A DNA stretch of 64,000 nucleotides from G016234445 sp964438865 (GTDB lineage: Bacteria; Chloroflexota; Dehalococcoidia; Tepidiformales; Tepidiformaceae), in NCBI GenBank assembly GCA_964438865.1, contig CAYTMI010000006.1, positions 136,626-200,625 of the forward strand. Reading direction: 5' to 3'. This document shows positions 16,510 to 25,002 of the stretch, in pieces. The position numbers and the translations under genes were made by a program. The first letter of the stretch is position 1. Every line of letters begins with the position of its first letter. Under the pieces are notes generated by a model. That model worked only from the letters and a program-made list of their open reading frames with translations, had not been told where the DNA came from and did no database searches.

Positions 16510-17559
16510 TCAGCGCAGATGGATGTGCGGCGCCCCCGCCCGGACCCGTCCGACGCGCCAGAAGGGCTGGCGGTCACGCGCGGCTGCGGCTTCGAACGCC
16601 CGTGCCCGCCGGGCGGCCACACCCACCAAGAGGCCGCCGGAGGTCTGCGGGTCGAACACGAGGTCCTGCGACTCCTGTGAGGCGCCGGCGGCGAAGCTGA
16701 CGTTCGCTCCCACCCATTCGAGGTTGCGGCCCGCCCCGCCGGTCGTGAACCCGGCCGCGGCGCATTCGCGCGCTCCCGGGAGGAGCGGGATCGCCGCCAG
16801 ATCGACTTCCGCGGCCACCCCCGAACGTTCCACCATCTCCCAGAGGTGCCCGGCGAAGCCGAACCCGGTCACGTCGGTGGCGGCATGGACGCCAGCGGCC
16901 CGGGCGATGTGCGCGGCGTGCCGGTTGAGCCGGAGCATCGACTCAGTGGCGGCCTCCAGCCAACCTGCCTCAGCGCGGCGGCTCTTCACGGCCGAGAGCA
17001 CGACGCCGGTGCCGAGCGGTTTCGAGAGGTAAAGCACGTCCCCCGGGCGCAAGCCATTCTTCCTGAAGATTCGCTTCGGGTGGACGATGCCGAGCACGGA
17101 CAGACCGAACTTCGGCTCTTTGTCCCAGATGGTGTGGCCCCCGGCGATCACCGCGCCGGCTTCGGCGACCTTTTGGGCGGCCCCACGAAGGATCTCGGTC
17201 TGGACCGAGGGTGGCAGCCCCTGGGGAAACGCGGCGATGTTGAGCGCCAGCAGCACTTCGCCGCCCATGGCATAGACATCGGACATCGCGTTCGCGGCGG
17301 CGATGGCCCCGTATGTCCAGGGGTCGTCAACCACCGGGGCGAAGAAGTCGAGCGTCGCCACCACCGCCGTCGTCGCGTTGATGCGATAGACGGCAGCGTC
17401 GTCCGCGACGCCAAGCCCGACCAGGAGGTCAGGCTGGTTCGCGGGGTCCCAGAGACCGGCCAGCGGCGACAGCACCTGCGCCAGGGCACCAGGCCCCGCC
17501 TTGGATGCTCAGCCGCCGCATTCGGTCAGGTCGGTCAGGCGAACTTCTTCGCGAGTCAT
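16510..17559 (-). CDS. selD: Selenophosphate synthetase, selenocysteine-containing (in-frame TGA at codon 17)
   Basis: SelD makes selenophosphate from selenide and ATP for selenocysteine and selenouridine synthesis. From the ATG at 17559 the reading is MTREEVRLTDLTECGG, then TGA (17509-17511), then ASKAGPGALAQVL and an intact SelD body. The TGA is codon 17 and Lys is codon 20, exactly the numbering of E. coli Cys17 and Lys20, so the TGA almost certainly encodes Sec. Downstream are GVADDAAVY, ANAMSDVYAMGG, AGGHT and DPQTSGGLL. The total is 349 residues, normal for SelD. A TACGAT box 6 nt before the ATG supports this start. Without recoding, only a 16-residue peptide would be made. A hairpin follows the TGA. 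Confidence 0.93.
17483..17499 (-). promoter_or_regulatory. SECIS-like hairpin downstream of the selD TGA
   Basis: Starting 11 nt after the TGA, CGGGGC pairs with GCCCTG (six pairs including one G-U) around the loop CUGGU. This places a GG-containing loop about 17-21 nt after the UGA, within the range of bacterial SECIS elements (roughly 16-37 nt). The loop begins with C-U rather than G, so the fit to the consensus is imperfect. Inference by eye; no folding was computed. Confidence 0.4.
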
Positions 17560-17565
17560 GCGGCA

Positions 17566-17571
17566 ATCGTA
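17566..17571 (-). promoter_or_regulatory. -10 box TACGAT for selD (leaderless type)
   Basis: TACGAT on the minus strand ends 6 nt before the selD ATG. It independently argues that translation begins upstream of the in-frame TGA. Confidence 0.5.
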
Positions 17572-17623
17572 GCAGCCCTGCCCCGGGAGAGCCGGGCGGG
17601 GGCGGGCAACAGGGGACGGTTGC

Positions 17624-17629
17624 TACAAT
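17624..17629 (+). promoter_or_regulatory. -10 box TACAAT for the geranylgeranyl-reductase-like gene (leaderless type)
   Basis: TACAAT ends 6 nt before the ATG at 17636, so transcription should start on the A of the ATG. It is divergent to the selD promoter 53 bp away. Confidence 0.55.
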
Positions 17630-17635
17630 TAGCGA

Positions 17636-18787
17636 ATGCCGCGTTTCGATGTGATTGTTGTGGGGGCCGGCCCGGCGGGGACCACCGCCGCCCGCGAACT
17701 TGCCGGTTCCGGGGTCAGCGTGCTCGTGCTCGACCGCGCCCGGTTCCCCCGCTACAAGGCCTGTGGCGGCGGCATCCCCCAGCGCACCGAACGGATGCTC
17801 CCGTTCCCCATCGACAGCGTGATCGAAGATTCCGTCCGCCACCTCGAGGTGGCCTATCGCGGCGGAATGCGGTTCCGGCGCGACTCCGGGGCCCCCTTCG
17901 CCCACATGGTGATGCGCGACCGGTTCGACGACCTCCTGCTCTCCTACGCCAAGGCGGCGGGGGCCGAGTTTCGCCCGGAAACGACGGTCCGCGCCGTGGA
18001 ACAGAACGACGCCGGCATCCGCGTGATCGCGGACGGGTTCGAAGCAGAGGCCAGCTTCCTTGTCTGTGCCGACGGTGCCCATTCGCCGGCCGGGAAGATG
18101 GCCGGGCTGGGGGCGGGGATCGCCGAATGCGCGGCCTGGGAGGTGGAGGTTAGCGCCCCGGCGGCCACTCTGCGCCACTACCGGGCCACGGCGCTGATCG
18201 AACTCGGCTACCGCCCATGGGGCTACGCCTGGCTTTTCCCGAAGGCGAACAACCTCTCGATCGGCGTGGTTGTCCCCCCGGGCCAGGCGGGCCGAATGAA
18301 GGACTACGTGCGAGCCTACCTGCGGCGCCTCGGTCTCGAGAACGCGCCCGCCGAGATCGCCCGGGGACACAAGATCCGGTTTCGCCGCGGCGGCGAGTGC
18401 ATCGTCGGCGACCGCGCACTCCTGGCTGGCGATGCGGGCGGCCTGGCAGACGAATTCACCGAAGAAGGGATTGGCTACGCCGTACACTCGGGACGGCTCG
18501 CAGCCCGGAACGTCCTGCGCGCGCTCGGAGGCGGCGGCGACCTGGCCGGTTACGAACGCGACGTCGACGCCGAGATCATGCCCGAGCTTCGGGCAGCGCG
18601 GCTGATTGGCTACATGTTCTACGGCATGCTGCGGCATGCCCCCCGCCCCTGGATGTTCGCCGCGGCACATCTCCCTCCGCTCTGGGACGCCTTTTTCGCG
18701 GTCCAGCGAGGGGAGTCGACCTATGCTCGCGAAGTCGCGCGCGTCCCGTTGCTTCCGGCCCTCGCCGCAAGAATGATCCACGACTGA
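17636..18787 (+). CDS. Geranylgeranyl reductase family FAD-dependent oxidoreductase
   Basis: A 383-residue flavoprotein. The N-terminal Rossmann motif is VIVVGAGPAGTTAARELAGSG, followed by KACGGGIPQRTE (the active-site Cys region of this family), the second FAD motif VCADGAHSPAGKMAGL and GDRALLAGDAGGLADEFTEEGIGYA. The family reduces prenyl double bonds in archaeal lipids, menaquinone side chains or chlorophyll; menaquinone is a plausible substrate here but unproven. The stop TGA shares its last base with the ATG of nth, so both are one transcript. Confidence 0.85.
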   Translation: MPRFDVIVVGAGPAGTTAARELAGSGVSVLVLDRARFPRYKACGGGIPQRTERMLPFPIDSVIEDSVRHLEVAYRGGMRFRRDSGAPFAHMVMRDRFDDLLLSYAKAAGAEFRPETTVRAVEQNDAGIRVIADGFEAEASFLVCADGAHSPAGKMAGLGAGIAECAAWEVEVSAPAATLRHYRATALIELGYRPWGYAWLFPKANNLSIGVVVPPGQAGRMKDYVRAYLRRLGLENAPAEIARGHKIRFRRGGECIVGDRALLAGDAGGLADEFTEEGIGYAVHSGRLAARNVLRALGGGGDLAGYERDVDAEIMPELRAARLIGYMFYGMLRHAPRPWMFAAAHLPPLWDAFFAVQRGESTYAREVARVPLLPALAARMIHD

Positions 18788-19446
18788 TGCCCCTCGACCC
18801 GGCGGTCATCATTCAGCGGCTGGCTGTCCTCTACGGGATGCCAGTGCATCGTCCCCACGGGGACGCGGTCGCGGAGCTCATCCTCACCGTCCTTTCGCAG
18901 AACACCGCCGACACCAACAGCGGCCGCGCCTTCACCCGGATGCTCGCGAAGTACCGGGACTGGGACGCGATCGCCTCGGCGCCGGAGGAGGACCTGGTTG
19001 AGACGATCCGGGCCGGCGGACTTGCCCAGCAGAAAGCCCCACGGATCCAGGCAATCCTCCGGGCGGTGCGGGAGCAGTCTCCCGGCTGGGACATGGGTTT
19101 CCTCCGGGAGATGCCGATGGACGAGGCGCGTGGCTGGCTGCGATCCCTGCCCGGGGTAGGCCCGAAGACGGCGGCCTGCGTCCTCCTTTTCGCCCTGGGG
19201 CGCCCGGCCATGCCCGTGGACACCCATGTGGAGCGCGTGGCCAAGCGGCTCGGGCTCATTCCTCCCGGCCTGTCGGCGGAGGAAGCCCACGACGCACTTG
19301 AGGCACTCGTCCCCCCCGCCGACTACTACCGCTTCCACATGCTGCTTATCAAGCACGGCCGCCGCGGCTGCGACGCCCGCCGACCGCGCTGCGCCGAATG
19401 CCCCCTCGCGGGTGACTGCCCGGCCGCCTCAACCTGGCCTCAGTAG
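18787..19446 (+). CDS. nth: Endonuclease III (bifunctional DNA glycosylase/AP lyase)
   Basis: A 219-residue HhH-GPD enzyme for oxidised pyrimidines. It has the hairpin LPGVGPKTA with the Schiff-base Lys127, catalytic Asp145 (PVDTHVERV) and the [4Fe-4S] ligands Cys195-x6-Cys202-x2-Cys205-x5-Cys211. Together with MutY at 4434 it gives two iron-sulfur base-excision glycosylases in the window. It overlaps the reductase stop by one base (TGATG) and the next, opposite gene tail-to-tail by 7 nt. Confidence 0.95.
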   Translation: MPLDPAVIIQRLAVLYGMPVHRPHGDAVAELILTVLSQNTADTNSGRAFTRMLAKYRDWDAIASAPEEDLVETIRAGGLAQQKAPRIQAILRAVREQSPGWDMGFLREMPMDEARGWLRSLPGVGPKTAACVLLFALGRPAMPVDTHVERVAKRLGLIPPGLSAEEAHDALEALVPPADYYRFHMLLIKHGRRGCDARRPRCAECPLAGDCPAASTWPQ

Positions 19447-20357
19447 TCCCCGGAGCCTTCTTCCCAGCCTTCATCCGATGCGAAGGGGAGGCCATCCGGG
19501 CCCACCGGGAGCAGCTCCGGTTCCAGGACCGTCATCCGCTGTTCCAGTCGCGAAAGCACCATCGCAGCGACAACAATCGCGGCCCCCGCCAGCAGCACGA
19601 TGATGCTGTTCCGGAGCGGGACGATAACGATGGCGCGGAGGAGGTCGCGGAGGTCGTTGGCGAATGGGTCGCCACCCACCATCCCGGCGGCGGCGTAGAG
19701 CACCCCCGCGGCGACGAGGGCCACGAACGCCCCGAGGGCGACAGCAACACCCACGTTGCGCATGCGCGCCCAGCCCTCACCGAGAAGGACAACCCCGCAG
19801 GCGGCCGCGGCCAGAAGCACAGTCAGAACAACCGCCACCATCTCGGCCCGGTCGTGGGCGCCGCGGTCGATCCGTCCGAGCATGAAATCGATCACGCCCT
19901 GCGTCGAAAGCAAGCCGACCGACTGCTTGCCGGTCTGGTCGAAGGCCCCGAGGCCCTCTTCGTAGACGGCCGCGGCGGAACGTTCGAGGACAACCTGACG
20001 CAACCGGGCCACCGGAAGGGTGGTTGCCTCCTCCCGTGTGAGGTACACGGCGACGGGGTAGCCCGGGAGGGGAATGGCGTCTTCCCCGGAGGCCTCGGCG
20101 AGGGATCGGATCGCGTCGATGTTCGCCGCGAAATAGATGTCGACCTCGGTTGTGGTTTCCATCCCGGCGGCGATGACGTGCTTCGCCTCGGCCGGGCTTG
20201 CGACCTGGCGGGCGCTCACGGCGCCGATTAGCAGCAGCGTCAGGATCGCCACGGCCGCGGTGAGGAGCAGCCTGCTGCCGCCGGTGGAAGAACGCGCCTC
20301 GCTGTAGGCCTCGGAGGGCGGGCGCAGTTCCCGGCGGGGGCGTTCCAGGCGCGTCAC
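19440..20357 (-). CDS. Unknown membrane protein with large extracytoplasmic domain
   Basis: A 305-residue protein read from a GTG directly after the stop of the RDD gene (8-nt gap). An N-terminal helix (about residues 28-48) is followed by an outside domain of about 125 residues containing ETTTEVDIYFAANIDAIRSLAE. Three further helices lie at about 168-190, 200-222 and 240-265, with an acidic cytoplasmic tail. The architecture (one helix, ectodomain, cluster of helices) is like sensors or assembly factors, but I recognise no family. Co-transcribed with the RDD protein. Confidence 0.6.
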   Translation of the reverse strand: MTRLERPRRELRPPSEAYSEARSSTGGSRLLLTAAVAILTLLLIGAVSARQVASPAEAKHVIAAGMETTTEVDIYFAANIDAIRSLAEASGEDAIPLPGYPVAVYLTREEATTLPVARLRQVVLERSAAAVYEEGLGAFDQTGKQSVGLLSTQGVIDFMLGRIDRGAHDRAEMVAVVLTVLLAAAACGVVLLGEGWARMRNVGVAVALGAFVALVAAGVLYAAAGMVGGDPFANDLRDLLRAIVIVPLRNSIIVLLAGAAIVVAAMVLSRLEQRMTVLEPELLPVGPDGLPFASDEGWEEGSGDY

Positions 20358-20364
20358 GTTCGAA

Positions 20365-20946
20365 TCAACCGACGCGGACGACGATGGTGCCGGCAAGGCG
20401 GTCGTGCAGGCAGCGGCGATGCTTGTCGAACGCGGCCCAGAGAATGCCCAGCGTCGCGAGGAGGAGGGCGACGCCAATCGCGGCCCCGGCCTGGAGGCTG
20501 GATTCGCGGAAGGTGTAGGCGGCGAGCGCCCCCGCGCCGGCGAGGACGACGTAGATCAGGAGGCCGATGACCCGGGCCACCGAGCCCAGCACGCCGAGCG
20601 GCTTCCCATCCGACCGAAGGACCATGATCTGCATCACGGAGTGGCCAACGGTTTGCCCCTTCCAGGCCAGAGCCACAAAGAAGTAGAGCAAGACTGCCGG
20701 GAAGATCGCGCCCGCGCAGATCCAGAAGGCGTCGATCGCGGTGCCGGAGGGGTCCACTTTCTCGAAGTCGGACGAGACCAGGATGATCATGGCGCCAGCA
20801 GTGATGAAGATCGCCGCGATGATGAACACGACCAGCAGGTCCAGGACCGCAGCCACCAGACGCGATTCGAACGAGGCGTAGCGGGGCGCATAGGCGGGGC
20901 GCCGGCTGGGCTGGGCCTTGTCGGGTGCCGCGGAACGCACGGTCAT
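20365..20946 (-). CDS. RDD family membrane protein
   Basis: A 193-residue protein beginning YAPRYASFESRLVAAVLDLLVVFI, the typical RDD opening with its conserved Arg and Asp residues in the first helix. Four to five helices follow, and WKGQTVGHSVMQIMVL with its conserved Gly-Gln is the family's central motif. RDD proteins are small membrane proteins, mostly uncharacterised, some linked to ion exchange. TACCCT lies 9 nt before the ATG. Confidence 0.8.
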   Translation of the reverse strand: MTVRSAAPDKAQPSRRPAYAPRYASFESRLVAAVLDLLVVFIIAAIFITAGAMIILVSSDFEKVDPSGTAIDAFWICAGAIFPAVLLYFFVALAWKGQTVGHSVMQIMVLRSDGKPLGVLGSVARVIGLLIYVVLAGAGALAAYTFRESSLQAGAAIGVALLLATLGILWAAFDKHRRCLHDRLAGTIVVRVG

Positions 20947-21047
20947 GGCTGGTCAAGGGTACTCCGGAGAGGGTAATGGTCACGTCGCGCGGGGAAGGCG
21001 AGTTGACCCGCCGGGCGCGCTTGTCGGTCGCTTTGGGGTGCGGGGCG

Positions 21048-21053
21048 TATCCT
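21048..21053 (+). promoter_or_regulatory. -10 box TATCCT for the HEXXH protein
   Basis: TATCCT ends 9 nt before the ATG at 21063. No Shine-Dalgarno is present, again giving a near-leaderless arrangement. Confidence 0.45.
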
Positions 21054-21062
21054 GACGGCACG

Positions 21063-22322
21063 ATGTGGACCCCTCGGCCCGTGGTTGCGGGCGCAGTTGC
21101 ATTCGCGCCGTGGCGCCCGAAATCCTGGTTGCTGGTCGTGACGGCGGCGGGGCTGGCGGGAGCCATCCTCGGCATGTCGGCGACAGCGATCCTCGCGCGG
21201 GGGCCGCTCGCTGCATACGAATACGCGCTCTGGAAGTGGGAAGCGACCACGCTCACCACGAACGCGTTCTCGCGGCTGGGGGTCGGGCCAGACCCGGGGG
21301 ACGAAGACGGCGAGGCCGCAGTCCGCGCTTACTTCGGCCTGACGAGCCAAATCCGGGCGCAACTGGAGGCCGCGACGCCGAATACGGCGCTGGTGGACAC
21401 ACTCGCCAGCGAACGGGCAGCCTACGAAAACACTGTCGAGCGCCTGATCGAGCGCTACATCGACGAGGCAATCGCGACGGCGGGGCTCCAGGAATCCCTG
21501 CCGCTCTTTGACGACGTGAAGGTGACCTGGCCGCCAGTAGATTTCGAGATGGCCAGCCCGCCGCGGCTGCTCGTGCGCTCCTCCAGGCGCTGGATCGGGC
21601 GGTCGGGCGACACCCTCTTGAAGAACGACCTCACGCTCGCGGACATCCAGCAAATCGAGGCACGGACGACCGACTCGGAAACGGTGTCGCTGGTAATCTC
21701 GATCGGCGGGCTGGCAGCCTACCCGGCGATCGTCCGTGACGACCGGTCGTACGACTCGCTGCTGGACACAGCCTCGCACGAATGGGTGCATCACTATCTC
21801 GCCTTCTACCCGCTCGGGCGGCAATGGGGCAAAGGCGGCGACGCCGAAACCCTCAACGAAACGACCGCGGACCTGGCCGGCCGCGAAATCGCGAACCTGA
21901 TCCGTCGCCGCCATCCCGTCCAGCTGCCAGCCGACGCCGATGGGCGGGCGCCCGCAGCCCCAGCACCAACCGTCGACTTCAACGAGGAGATGCGAAAGCT
22001 CCGGCTGGAAGTTGACGCGCTCCTGGCGCCGGGAAAGGTGGCGGAAGCCGAGGCCACGATGGAGGAGCGGCGGCTATTCCTGGCGGACCATGGGATCACC
22101 ATCCGCAAGCTCAACCAGGCGTACTTCGCGTTCTACGGCACCTACGCGGCCGGGCCCGCTTCATCCAACCCCATCGGCCCGAAGATCGACCGCGTCTGGG
22201 AACTGACCGGGGACGTCGGCGTCTTCCTGCGGGCGATGCGGGGGGTGGAGACAGCGCCGGAACTCGACAGGTTGCTTGCCGGCCTCGAATCCGCCGCGGG
22301 GGCGGGCGATACCACACGGTAG
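21063..22322 (+). CDS. Putative membrane-anchored zinc metallopeptidase (HEXXH) of unknown family
   Basis: A 419-residue protein with one N-terminal helix (about 22-45) and a large domain likely outside the cytoplasm. It contains SHEWVHHYLAF with His239-Glu240-x2-His243, and NETTAD with Glu266 22 residues later. This pattern fits a gluzincin-type zinc site (HEXXH plus downstream Glu). I do not recognise the overall family; peptidase activity is inferred from the motif alone. The ATG at 21063 is supported by the TATCCT box. It ends before a strong terminator-like hairpin at 22361. Confidence 0.6.
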   Translation: MWTPRPVVAGAVAFAPWRPKSWLLVVTAAGLAGAILGMSATAILARGPLAAYEYALWKWEATTLTTNAFSRLGVGPDPGDEDGEAAVRAYFGLTSQIRAQLEAATPNTALVDTLASERAAYENTVERLIERYIDEAIATAGLQESLPLFDDVKVTWPPVDFEMASPPRLLVRSSRRWIGRSGDTLLKNDLTLADIQQIEARTTDSETVSLVISIGGLAAYPAIVRDDRSYDSLLDTASHEWVHHYLAFYPLGRQWGKGGDAETLNETTADLAGREIANLIRRRHPVQLPADADGRAPAAPAPTVDFNEEMRKLRLEVDALLAPGKVAEAEATMEERRLFLADHGITIRKLNQAYFAFYGTYAAGPASSNPIGPKIDRVWELTGDVGVFLRAMRGVETAPELDRLLAGLESAAGAGDTTR

Positions 22323-22360
22323 GATGTTGGCAGTCTGAGCAACGCCCCCGAAACGCGAAC

Positions 22361-22390
22361 GGCCCGGGCGGATTGTCCGGGCCTTCTTGT
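22361..22390 (+). terminator. Rho-independent terminator-like hairpin
   Basis: GGCCCGG and CCGGGCC flank a nine-base loop, followed by TTCTTGT. It lies 38 nt after the HEXXH gene. On the other strand it lies just beyond the tRNA-Gln, so it may serve both directions. Confidence 0.6.
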
Positions 22391-22420
22391 GTGGCGATGG
22401 GCGCCTCAGCGGGAGGCTGG

Positions 22421-22491
22421 CTGGGGACGGAGGAGTCGAACCCCCACATACACATCCAGAGTGTGCTGTCCTACCATTAGACGAGTCCCCA
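22421..22491 (-). tRNA. tRNA-Gln (anticodon CTG)
   Basis: 71 nt without encoded CCA. The arms can be drawn completely: acceptor TGGGGAC/GTCCCCA with discriminator G, D arm GTCT/GGAC with loop AATGGTA, anticodon stem GCACA/TGTGT with loop CTCTGGA (anticodon CTG), T arm GGGGG/CCTCC with loop TTCGACT. The sequence resembles bacterial tRNA-Gln. It starts 31 nt after the gltX stop on the same strand with no terminator in between, so co-transcription is likely. Confidence 0.93.
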
Positions 22492-22522
22492 GCGTGACTT
22501 CAATCTATCACGCGCGGCCGGG

Positions 22523-24025
22523 TCACTCCAACAGGGGCGAACCCTGGTGGTGGTGTTCGAGCGCCGCCCGTGCCCTCCGCAGCCGCACGAGCGTGCGTTC
22601 GCGGCCCAGCAGCGCAAGCGAATCGAAGAGCGGGATGCCCTGGGCGCGCCCCATCTCGGCCACGTAAAGCACCGGCACGAACTTGCGAAGCTTCATCCCC
22701 AGCGGTGCTTCCATGCTCCGAATCCCGGCCTCCACGCTGTCGCGGCCCCAGGCGGCAGCGTCCACGCCGTCAAGTGCGAGAAGGGCCGCATCGACCACCC
22801 GAAGCGCCTCGTCCACGCCGGCAGTCCGCTCGGCGAGCAGCGCCGGATCGTACTCGGGGGCCTCGTAGCCGAAAAGGAACTCCACCATCGGCACGATCTC
22901 GTCGAGCCGCGCGACCCGCTCACGGAGCAGGGGCGCGACCGCCGCCACGAGCGCTTCGTCGATCGGCCGCGGGATCGACGCCGGAAGTTGCCGTTTGCAC
23001 CAGTCGGCGATGGTGTCCCGCCAGCGGTCTTCGCCCATGTCGCGGATGTAGTGCCCGTTGAGGTAGTTCAGCCGGTCGATGTCGAACATGGCGGGGTTCG
23101 GGACCACGCGGTCGAGGCTGAAGTACAGCCGCAGGTCCGTGATCGAGACCAGGCTCGTATGGTCGTCCAGGGACCAGCCGAGAAAGGCGAGGAAGTTGAT
23201 CATCGCCTCCGGCAGATACCCGTTGCGTTGGTAGTCGAGCACCGCCGTATCCCCGGATCGTTTGCTCAGCTTCTTGTGGTCCGGCCCGAGGATGAGCGGC
23301 AGGTGGACCCAGAGGGGCGGTTCCCAGCCCAGCGCCTCGTAAAGCTGGATGTGCTTGGGCGCGCTCGAAATCCATTCGTCGCCGCGGATGGCGTGCGTGA
23401 TCTCCATCTCGGTGTCGTCCACGACCAGGCCGAGGTGATAGGTCGGGTAGCCGTCGGACTTCAGTGCGACGAAGTCATCCTGGAGCGCGTTTTCGAATAC
23501 GACCCGCCCCCGGACGGCGTCGTCGAGCACCGTTTCGCCCTCGCGGCGCATCTTGAAGCGGACCACGAAGCGCTCGTTCCTGGCTCTCCGCTCTGATTCG
23601 GTCGCGGAGATGTCGCGGCAGAGCCCGTCGTAGCCCGGGGGGCGCTTCGCGGCGGCCTGGGCGGCTCGCATCTGGTCCAGCCGTTCGGCCGTGCAGAAAC
23701 AGCGATAAGCGCGCCCGGCTTCGATCAGCCCCCGCGCGGTCTTCTGGTAGAGCGGCAGCCGCTGGGACTGGAAGTAGGGAGCGTGCGGGCCGCCAACGTC
23801 GGGGCCTTCGTCCCAGTCGATGCCCAGCCATCGCAGACTGTCCATGATCGCCTGCACCGACGTCTCCACCAGGCGGTTGCGGTCGGTGTCTTCGATGCGC
23901 AGGAGAAACTGGCCGCCGTTGGCACGGGCGAAAGCCCAGCTGAAGAGCGCCGAGCGGATGTTGCCGATGTGGGGGTCGCCGGTGGGACTGGGCGCATAGC
24001 GAGTCCGGATGGGGGCCAACGTCAC
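22523..24025 (-). CDS. gltX: Glutamyl-tRNA synthetase (probably non-discriminating)
   Basis: A 500-residue class I synthetase. HIGH-type signature is PSPTGDPHIGNI near residue 18; KMSKS-type is HKKLSKRSGD near residue 245; LLRIEDTDR follows the first signature. With gatB in the window and no GlnRS seen, it probably also charges tRNA-Gln with Glu for later amidation; that is inference. The GTG start overlaps the rluD stop (GTGA). The gene directly downstream on the same strand is tRNA-Gln(CTG). Confidence 0.95.
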   Translation of the reverse strand: MTLAPIRTRYAPSPTGDPHIGNIRSALFSWAFARANGGQFLLRIEDTDRNRLVETSVQAIMDSLRWLGIDWDEGPDVGGPHAPYFQSQRLPLYQKTARGLIEAGRAYRCFCTAERLDQMRAAQAAAKRPPGYDGLCRDISATESERRARNERFVVRFKMRREGETVLDDAVRGRVVFENALQDDFVALKSDGYPTYHLGLVVDDTEMEITHAIRGDEWISSAPKHIQLYEALGWEPPLWVHLPLILGPDHKKLSKRSGDTAVLDYQRNGYLPEAMINFLAFLGWSLDDHTSLVSITDLRLYFSLDRVVPNPAMFDIDRLNYLNGHYIRDMGEDRWRDTIADWCKRQLPASIPRPIDEALVAAVAPLLRERVARLDEIVPMVEFLFGYEAPEYDPALLAERTAGVDEALRVVDAALLALDGVDAAAWGRDSVEAGIRSMEAPLGMKLRKFVPVLYVAEMGRAQGIPLFDSLALLGRERTLVRLRRARAALEHHHQGSPLLE

Positions 24026-25002
24026 GCTTCCCGGTTGTCGAACTCCGGTTCCAGCCTGGCAGGCGTGGTGACCGTGAAGGAAAAGGCTACGTCTTCGAAG
24101 CCAAGCGCGCGAACCTCGCCGACCATGTCCGGCGGGAGGGGGGCCGTCACCGTCAGCAGTCCGCCGGCCGGGTGGGGGATGCTGATCTGCCAGGCGTGGA
24201 GCATCTGGCGGCCTGGGCCCGCTGTGCCGTACACGCGATCGTACCGGACGGGTGCGTGCACGGCGGCGAGGTGGACGCGGATCTGGTGGGTGCGGCCGGT
24301 CAGCGGGTGAGCGGCGACCAGTGCCGCCTCCCGGGAGGCGGCACGGACCTCGTATTCGGTCCGGGCATCGCGGCCGTTCTTGCCGATGGCCATCCGCGTG
24401 CGGTCCCCGGGATGCCGGGTGATCGCGGCTTCGATTGCGGCCTTTTCGCGGGCAGGCACGCCTTCGGTGATGGCGACGTAGGTCTTCTTCACTTCGCGGG
24501 ACTCGAAGGCGCGGCTCAGTGCGGCCTGAGCGGCGGGCGTCTTCGCCAGCAGGAGGACGCCGCTCGTGTCCTTGTCCAGCCGGTGGACAATGCCAGGCCG
24601 CTCGGCTTCGAACAGCGCGGCGGCCGAGGGGTAGTGCTCGACGAACCAGGCAGCGACCGTGGGGCCGGTGTCGCCGGGCGCGCCGTGAACGGAAACCCCG
24701 GGCGGCTTGCTGATCGCCAGGAGGTGGTCGTCTTCAAAGAGGATCTCGAAATGGAGGCCGGTTTCCGTGGCGGCCTTCGGAATCTCGGGAATGGTGAGGA
24801 CGACCTGGTCGCCGGGCTGCACCTGCCCGGACTTACGCACGGGGCCGTCGTTGACGGTCGCGTTGCCGGTGGCGATGAGGCGTTGCAGCCGGGCGCGGCT
24901 GAGGTCGGGATAGGAAGCGGCAAGGACCGCGTCGATGCGGCCCCGGGTCTCTACGACGAGTTGGCGGATGTCGCCTCGCGCGTCTCGAAGGTGATTGTCC
25001 AT
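24022..25002 (-). CDS. RluD-type 23S rRNA pseudouridine synthase
   Basis: A 326-residue enzyme with an N-terminal S4 RNA-binding domain (LSRARLQRLIATGNATVNDGPV, about residues 35-56). The catalytic domain holds the active-site Asp in PGIVHRLDKDTSGVLLLAKT, then PLTGRTHQIRVHLA. It belongs to the RluC/RluD branch; the exact target uridines are not readable. The ATG at 25002 lies 52 nt inside the lspA coding region. A TAATAC box stands 7 nt before it, so it may also have its own start of transcription. Operon with lspA and gltX. Confidence 0.9.
   Translation of the reverse strand: MDNHLRDARGDIRQLVVETRGRIDAVLAASYPDLSRARLQRLIATGNATVNDGPVRKSGQVQPGDQVVLTIPEIPKAATETGLHFEILFEDDHLLAISKPPGVSVHGAPGDTGPTVAAWFVEHYPSAAALFEAERPGIVHRLDKDTSGVLLLAKTPAAQAALSRAFESREVKKTYVAITEGVPAREKAAIEAAITRHPGDRTRMAIGKNGRDARTEYEVRAASREAALVAAHPLTGRTHQIRVHLAAVHAPVRYDRVYGTAGPGRQMLHAWQISIPHPAGGLLTVTAPLPPDMVGEVRALGFEDVAFSFTVTTPARLEPEFDNREA

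Noticed and set aside
16510..17475. selD as a shorter gene starting after the TGA
   Set aside because: That reading lacks the catalytic Cys/Sec and Lys20 region and has no promoter or ribosome-binding site, whereas the upstream 16 codons plus TGA align perfectly with SelD.
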